Of a DNA stretch of 64,000 nucleotides, positions 59,617 to 64,000 are shown in pieces; position 1 is the first letter of the stretch, and each line of letters starts with the position of its first letter. The notes beneath the pieces were generated by a model. The model did no database searches. It was not told where the DNA came from and was given only the letters and a program-made list of their open reading frames with translations. The DNA is from Jeongeupia sp. HS-3. GTDB taxonomy: Bacteria > Pseudomonadota > Gammaproteobacteria > Burkholderiales > Chitinibacteraceae. The DNA lies in contig NZ_AP024094.1 of the NCBI RefSeq assembly GCF_015140455.1, forward strand, positions 2,356,001 to 2,420,000, written 5' to 3'. A program made the position numbers and the translations under genes.

Positions 59617-60882
59617 TTACTCGCTACGCAGCGGCATCAGCCGGCCGCGGGTGATGGTGGCGACTTCCGGATGGTCGAGCAGTTCGACCTCGGCGTCGGT
59701 TTCAAGCCGCAAGGGCAGTTTGACGAGATCGGCGACCACGCTTTGCTCCAGCGCCGCATCGGCGTCGCCGAGCAGCGCGAGCAGCGAGAGCCGATACGCG
59801 GTTTCATGGTAACTGTCGGCGACCACTGAATCGGTCAGTGACGCGGGCAGACCCAGGCTGGCCAGCGCGGCCAGTTCTTCGTACAGCGCCTCGGCGGCGA
59901 GCAGCCGTTCAGCTTCGAGTTCGCCGACCAGCGGCGCGGCGCTCGAGGTCGGCAGCTCGCCCACGTGTGTCGGCGTGCGCACGCGCCCGGTGATTTCAAA
60001 CTCGGCGATATCGAGCAGTTCGTCACTGGTGGCGAACAGCGGCTCGGGATGAAAACTCAGCAGGCCGTCGGCCAGTGTCGCCAATGCGTCCTGACTCTGG
60101 CTGCGCAGCCAGTCGGCGACATTGGTCGAGGTCAGCCCGGATTCGCCCAGATGCACGCGCTGCGCGGCGAGTTCGGACAAACGGCGCTGGAATACCCCGG
60201 TGAGCCGCAGCATCCGGCTCTGCGCATAGGCGATCGACTGCGCCAGATTCAGCGCCGGCAGATCGAGCGTGTCGTCGGCGAGCAATTCGCGCATCACCTC
60301 GGTCCCTTTCTCGACCCAGCGCCAGACGCTGTCGAGCTTCTCGCGCGCGCTGCGGATGCGGAACTCCGATTGCGATTCGAGCGCCGCCTCGAAATCGGCA
60401 TACAGCTCGTTCAACCGCGCCAACAGATGCTGCATAGACTCGGACGAAACCTCGCCGACCGCCTGGCCGGCGGCAACCTGTGCGGTCAGGTAGCCGAGCT
60501 CGGCGTCCTCGCCGGAGAACTGCGTCAGCGTGGCCACGGCGGCCAGCGCGATCCGCCCCGGTTCGGACACCGCGTACAGCTGCGCATCGCTATCCCAGAC
60601 CAGCAGATCGTTGTGGCGCAAACGAGCCAGCACGGTTTCCAGCTTCACCGGGTTCAGATAGACAAAATGCGCCTGCAGCTCCTGCGGCGACCAGCGCGGC
60701 GCAGCGGCGCGGCTACCGATTTCACGCAGTACCAACAGGCGCACCAGGACTTCGTCCTCGCCGCCGCGAAACAGCGTGATGAAGGCGTTGAGTACATTGC
60801 GCGCACGCAACAAGCCGGCGAGCGGGCCAAGATCGGCCGGCACAAAGCCGGGGGCAAAAAAATCGTCGAGCGTCGATTCCAT
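59617..60882 (-). CDS. MukF/MksF-like kleisin subunit
   Basis: A 421-residue helical protein with an N-terminal winged-helix region (about 25-115; LQAHFVYLNPVKLETVLARL, then a wing around LLVWDSDAQLYAVSE), a helical middle (about 150-260) and an acidic C-terminal part. This is the layout of MukF/MksF/JetA. Assigned by context with the SMC-like partner. It lies 24 bp after the glycosyltransferase stop. Confidence 0.7.
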   Translation of the reverse strand: MESTLDDFFAPGFVPADLGPLAGLLRARNVLNAFITLFRGGEDEVLVRLLVLREIGSRAAAPRWSPQELQAHFVYLNPVKLETVLARLRHNDLLVWDSDAQLYAVSEPGRIALAAVATLTQFSGEDAELGYLTAQVAAGQAVGEVSSESMQHLLARLNELYADFEAALESQSEFRIRSAREKLDSVWRWVEKGTEVMRELLADDTLDLPALNLAQSIAYAQSRMLRLTGVFQRRLSELAAQRVHLGESGLTSTNVADWLRSQSQDALATLADGLLSFHPEPLFATSDELLDIAEFEITGRVRTPTHVGELPTSSAAPLVGELEAERLLAAEALYEELAALASLGLPASLTDSVVADSYHETAYRLSLLALLGDADAALEQSVVADLVKLPLRLETDAEVELLDHPEVATITRGRLMPLRSE

Positions 60883-60906
60883 CGGATTCGTTCTACGGGT
60901 CTCGTT

Positions 60907-61767
60907 CTAGATCCGGGCGGCAGCGGCAGTCCGCGCGGCATCAAGCCGGGTGGTCAGCGCGCCGTCGGCGGCAAATTTTCGCGCAAAAAGCGCATCGGTA
61001 TTCAGCAGATCGGGCAGGTCGGCGTCGGTCAGCGTTGCCGGCGACCATGCGCCGGGTGACCAGAGCAGATAACGCAAGGAATCGCGGCACAGCCGCTCAG
61101 CCAACGGCGTATGCATCAGCATGGTCTGCACGACCATCTCGTCGGGCACCAGCGTACTGCGGAAAAAATCGATGACTTCCGGGTGCTCATCACACAAGTG
61201 CAGCAGCGCATCGACGGCGGCGGCGGACAACATCCACCACTGCGAGCCGGCCCAGACCGCACGCAGCGGCGCCGGCAGGCGTCGGCACAGGCCGATTTTT
61301 GCCAGCCCGCGCTGGGCTTTCTGCAGAATCCGCCCCGGCAGACGGCCGTTGAAGCGCTCGGGATGCCATGCCTGCCAGCGATAGCCAACGTCGAATTCGG
61401 CCGTATCGCGCACATCCAGATAGCCGAGCGCCTCGCCACTTTGCAGCCGAGCAACGATCTCGTCGTGGGATTTGAGCGGGTAATCGGCGCCGGAGAGCAG
61501 CACCTGCCAGTCGCAACCGTCGGCACGCGCCGCGCGCATCAAGTCCAAGGTGGCGGCAACGAGCGAAAAACCGCCCCAGCGACAGGGCCGCCGGGTCATC
61601 CAGCGCACCCCGTCCGGTGCCGTGGCCCACATCGCGGCGAACACCTCGGCAGGCGTACTCGCATCGACATGGACGTAAATGCAGACGCCCGGCGCGTTAA
61701 GCCGGGCGATCAGCCGCGCCAGCTGGGCCGGCGCGGCATGGGCGAGAATCAGATAGGCCAACCGCAT
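60907..61767 (-). CDS. GT14 (Branch) family glycosyltransferase
   Basis: A 286-residue protein of the core-2/I-branching N-acetylglucosaminyltransferase family. It opens AYLILAHAAPAQLARLIARL and carries IYVHVDAST, the VLLSGADYPLKS block and GSQWWMLSAAAVDALL, with the acidic region VPDEMVVQTML. Bacterial members build envelope or capsule glycans; the acceptor is unknown. It sits between obgE and the condensin genes, 9 bp after obgE. Confidence 0.88.
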   Translation of the reverse strand: MRLAYLILAHAAPAQLARLIARLNAPGVCIYVHVDASTPAEVFAAMWATAPDGVRWMTRRPCRWGGFSLVAATLDLMRAARADGCDWQVLLSGADYPLKSHDEIVARLQSGEALGYLDVRDTAEFDVGYRWQAWHPERFNGRLPGRILQKAQRGLAKIGLCRRLPAPLRAVWAGSQWWMLSAAAVDALLHLCDEHPEVIDFFRSTLVPDEMVVQTMLMHTPLAERLCRDSLRYLLWSPGAWSPATLTDADLPDLLNTDALFARKFAADGALTTRLDAARTAAAARI

Positions 61768-61776
61768 TGCGGTGGG

Positions 61777-62919
61777 TCAGTCCTCATCACCATCAAATTG
61801 CTCCAGCGCACCGGCCTCGGACTCGGTCAACACCGGCTGGGGTGTCGGCTCCAGCTCGGCCAGCGCGGCCGGACGCACGGCGTCAAGGTAATCCATGATC
61901 GCGTAGGTCAGCTCACGGGTGTTCTCGCCGGTCAGGCCGGAGATGGTGAACACGCGCAGCGCCTTCGGGTCGAACACGTATTCGTTTTCCGGCGCACTCC
62001 AGCCATAAGCAGCGAGGAAGTCGGCGACGCGCTGTTCGCGCTCGTCTTCCGGAACCATGTCGAGCTTGTTCAGCACCAGCCAGCGCGGCTTGTTGTAGAG
62101 GTCTTCGTCGTACTTGCGCAGCTCCTCGACAATGGCCTTCGCCTCCCGCACCGGATCGACATCCGGATCGAACGGCGCCAGATCCACCAGATGCAGCAGC
62201 ACCCGGGTGCGCGCCAGATGCTTGAGGAAGCGATGCCCCAGGCCCGCGCCTTCGGCCGCACCTTCGATCAGGCCCGGAATATCGGCGATCACGAAGCTGC
62301 GGTTTTCGTCGATACGCACCACCCCCAGATTCGGGTGCAAGGTCGTGAACGGATAGTCGGCAATTTTCGGCCGCGCCGCCGAAACGCTGGCGATAAAGGT
62401 CGACTTGCCGGCGTTGGGCATCCCCAGCAGACCGACGTCGGCGAGCACCTTGAGCTCCAGCTTCAGTTCGCGACGCTCGCCTTCCTCGCCCGACGTGGTC
62501 TGGCGCGGTGCACGGTTGATCGAACTCTTGAAGTGGATATTGCCCCAGCCGCCCTTGCCACCCTTGGCCAGACAGATGCACTCGCCATCGTGGGCCAGGT
62601 CGGCGACGGTTTCACCCGTCTCGACGTCAACGATCAGCGTACCGACCGGGAAGCGCAGCGTGACATCGTCACCGGCGGCGCCGTAGCAGTCGGCACCACG
62701 GCCGGACTCCCCGTCGCGCGCCTTGTACTTCTTGACGAAGCGGTAATCGACCAGCGTGTTGATATTCTGATCGGCCACGGCCCAGATCGTGCCGCCCTTG
62801 CCGCCGTCGCCGCCGTCCGGGCCGCCGCGTGGAATGAACTTCTCCCGGCGCATGCTTGCCGAGCCCTTGCCACCCTTGCCGGCGATAACTTCGATTTTTG
62901 CTTCGTCAATAAATTTCAT
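61777..62919 (-). CDS. obgE: Obg family GTPase
   Basis: A 380-residue essential GTPase acting in 50S assembly and stress control. The glycine-rich Obg fold covers residues 1-158 ([12 protein letters not shown] and similar loops). The G domain has G1 GMPNAGKST near 166, G3 DIPGLIEGA near 213, G4 NKLD near 284 and G5 SGLTGENT near 331. The C-terminal tail is short and acidic (FDGDED). It heads the long minus-strand operon, after a hairpin that separates it from rpmA. Confidence 0.97.
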   Translation of the reverse strand: MKFIDEAKIEVIAGKGGKGSASMRREKFIPRGGPDGGDGGKGGTIWAVADQNINTLVDYRFVKKYKARDGESGRGADCYGAAGDDVTLRFPVGTLIVDVETGETVADLAHDGECICLAKGGKGGWGNIHFKSSINRAPRQTTSGEEGERRELKLELKVLADVGLLGMPNAGKSTFIASVSAARPKIADYPFTTLHPNLGVVRIDENRSFVIADIPGLIEGAAEGAGLGHRFLKHLARTRVLLHLVDLAPFDPDVDPVREAKAIVEELRKYDEDLYNKPRWLVLNKLDMVPEDEREQRVADFLAAYGWSAPENEYVFDPKALRVFTISGLTGENTRELTYAIMDYLDAVRPAALAELEPTPQPVLTESEAGALEQFDGDED

Positions 62920-62938
62920 GATGCTCTGTCCAGAAGCG

Positions 62939-62971
62939 AAAAAAGCCCTATCCCGCAGGATAGGGCTTTTT
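62939..62971 (-). terminator. Terminator or attenuator between rpmA and obgE
   Basis: AAAAAGCCCTATCC and GGATAGGGCTTTTT arms around CGCA lie in the 70-bp gap, followed by T on the minus strand. Readthrough or a separate promoter is needed for obgE. Confidence 0.85.
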
Positions 62972-62989
62972 GATCGCGAATAGCGAAGC

Positions 62990-63262
62990 TTACGCTTCTT
63001 CGCCGGTGTACGGCAGTACGATCACGGTGCGACGCTTGGCGGCACCCTTGACTGCGTACTTGACGTAACCGTCAACGAGGGCAAACAAGGTGTGATCCTT
63101 GCCGATGCCGACGTTATCGCCCGGGTGAAATTCGGTACCGCGCTGACGCACGATGATCGAACCTGCCGGAATCAGCTCGCCGCCATATACCTTGATGCCA
63201 AGGCGCTTGGCCTGTGAGTCGCGGCCGTTACGTGAACTACCGCCAGCTTTTTTGTGTGCCAT
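62990..63262 (-). CDS. rpmA: 50S ribosomal protein L27
   Basis: A 90-residue bL27 starting [20 protein letters not shown], with the conserved [27 protein letters not shown]. The N-terminal tail reaches the peptidyl transferase centre and has no Firmicutes-type cleavage extension. It lies 17 bp after rplU. Confidence 0.98.
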   Translation of the reverse strand: MAHKKAGGSSRNGRDSQAKRLGIKVYGGELIPAGSIIVRQRGTEFHPGDNVGIGKDHTLFALVDGYVKYAVKGAAKRRTVIVLPYTGEEA

Positions 63263-63279
63263 GGTAAGTCAGCTCCTGA

Positions 63280-63594
63280 TTACGCGTCGATCGAATCGAT
63301 GCGGATTTCGGTGTAGTTCTGGCGGTGGCCCTGACGCTTCTGGTAGTGCTTACGACGGCGCATTTTGAAGATGCGAACCTTGTCGTGGCGACCTTGCGAA
63401 ATGATCGTTGCCTTGACGGTAGCGCCAGCCACAAGGGGCGCGCCAATCGTCACTGCTTCACCGTTTGCCACCATCAATACTTCATTCAGTACGATTTGGC
63501 TGTCGATGTCTGCAGTGATCTGTTCTACTTTAAGTTTTTCGCCGATAGCAACTTTGTACTGCTTGCCACCGGTTTTTACGACTGCATAAGACAT
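63280..63594 (-). CDS. rplU: 50S ribosomal protein L21
   Basis: A 104-residue bL21: [20 protein letters not shown] at the start and the basic [21 protein letters not shown] near the end. I choose the ATG at 63592-63594, preceded by AGGAG; an in-frame upstream start at 63621 adds nine atypical residues. It is the first gene of rplU-rpmA, divergent from ispB. Confidence 0.97.
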   Translation of the reverse strand: MSYAVVKTGGKQYKVAIGEKLKVEQITADIDSQIVLNEVLMVANGEAVTIGAPLVAGATVKATIISQGRHDKVRIFKMRRRKHYQKRQGHRQNYTEIRIDSIDA

Positions 63595-63788
63595 AACAAG
63601 CTCCTGAGAGTTTGTGCTCAAAAAACGCCCTACCCGAAGGCAAAACGATCCCCATCCACTACGGGGAACCCGGGATCATAGTGGCAACTTGCTTGTGAGT
63701 CAAACACTTAGCGCAAGCCAGGCGGCAAAAACACGCTTTCATGCTAAGATCGCCGGCTTCATGAAATAGACGGCAGGACGAGACCAGC

Positions 63789-64000
63789 GTGTCGCTTTCG
63801 TTCGTACAATCGGTCATCGGTGCAGAAATGCAGGCGGTTGACCAACTCATTCGACAACGACTCCACTCCGACGTTGCCCTGGTCAGCCAGGTCGCCGAGT
63901 ACATCGTTGCCTCCGGTGGCAAGCGCTTGCGGCCGATGATCGTGCTGCTCTCGGCACGCGCGCTCGGCTATCGGGGCGAGTATCACCGCGAGCTTGCCGC
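63789..64000 (+). CDS. ispB: Polyprenyl (octaprenyl) diphosphate synthase, 5' part
   Basis: The first 70 codons of an IspB-type trans-prenyltransferase, which makes the ubiquinone side chain. The visible part has the helical N-terminus and SGGKRLRPMIVLLSARALGY, the conserved KRLRP motif before the first DDxxD. The gene runs off the window. The start is GTG 63789 with AGGA about ten bases upstream; the location beside rplU is standard. Confidence 0.93.
   Translation, partial: MSLSFVQSVIGAEMQAVDQLIRQRLHSDVALVSQVAEYIVASGGKRLRPMIVLLSARALGYRGEYHRELA

Noticed and set aside
54406-60882. Wadjet (JetABCD) plasmid-defence system
   Set aside because: No JetD topoisomerase/nuclease-like gene is present and the operon is embedded in housekeeping genes from obgE; a chromosomal MksBEF/MukBEF-like condensin fits better.

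Overview
The window looks like a chromosomal segment of a betaproteobacterium, most likely order Neisseriales. The rRNA sequences, the pilMNOPQ-aroK-aroB block, the miaB/phoH/ybeY/corC/lnt block and the ilv-psd-pssA-leuA block fit that placement. This is inference from gene content; no database search was run.

Layout. 1-4230 is the right part of a decayed mobile element. It holds a 49-bp minisatellite, a 155-bp repeat carrying terminator-like hairpins, more stacked hairpins, an AlpA-like excisionase, a DUF927 primase-helicase that has lost its N-terminal half, a low-complexity ORF with TGACAC iterons, and a large palindrome. It may end at a tRNA-3'-end-like site. 4391-11766 is housekeeping: a GlsB-type membrane protein, miaB, a UPF0149 gene, phoH, ybeY, corC and lnt. 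12128-18005 is a functional-amyloid (Fap-like) module A. 18445-23110 holds an RDD protein and ilvI-ilvH-ilvC. 23563-29847 is a second Fap-like module B of the same design, lying between ilvC and psd. 30203-33906 has psd, pssA and a leuA whose frame is fused to an N-terminal helix-turn-helix. 34227-46165 has a WrbA-like flavoprotein, YihY, aroB, aroK, the type IV pilus assembly genes pilQPONM, a class A PBP and a nucleotidyltransferase. 46172-48532 is an nnr gene broken by an IS3-family element with loss of flanking coding sequence. 48659-53799 is a complete rRNA operon on the minus strand (16S, tRNA-Ile, tRNA-Ala, 23S, 5S). 54406-62919 reads as one long minus-strand operon from obgE through a GT14 glycosyltransferase and a MukBEF/MksBEF-like condensin, with a GNAT acetyltransferase between its E and B subunits, to a THUMP methyltransferase. 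rpmA, rplU and the 5' end of a polyprenyl diphosphate synthase (ispB) close the window.

The most interesting system is the pair of amyloid modules. Each has a VpsR-family sigma-54 activator with an intact GAFTGA loop, a FapF-like outer-membrane barrel, three small exported proteins, a C39-fold peptidase (FapD-like) and a FapE-like protein. In each module the minus-strand subunit operon is preceded by a -24/-12 promoter (18078-18092 and 29882-29896) and, further upstream, by two copies of a shared dyad approximating GTGTYTCA-N4-TGARACAC. This suggests that both modules answer to the same or paralogous activators. Module B has FapC-type repeats. Module A encodes divergent, glycine-rich or very short candidates, so the two modules may build different fibres.
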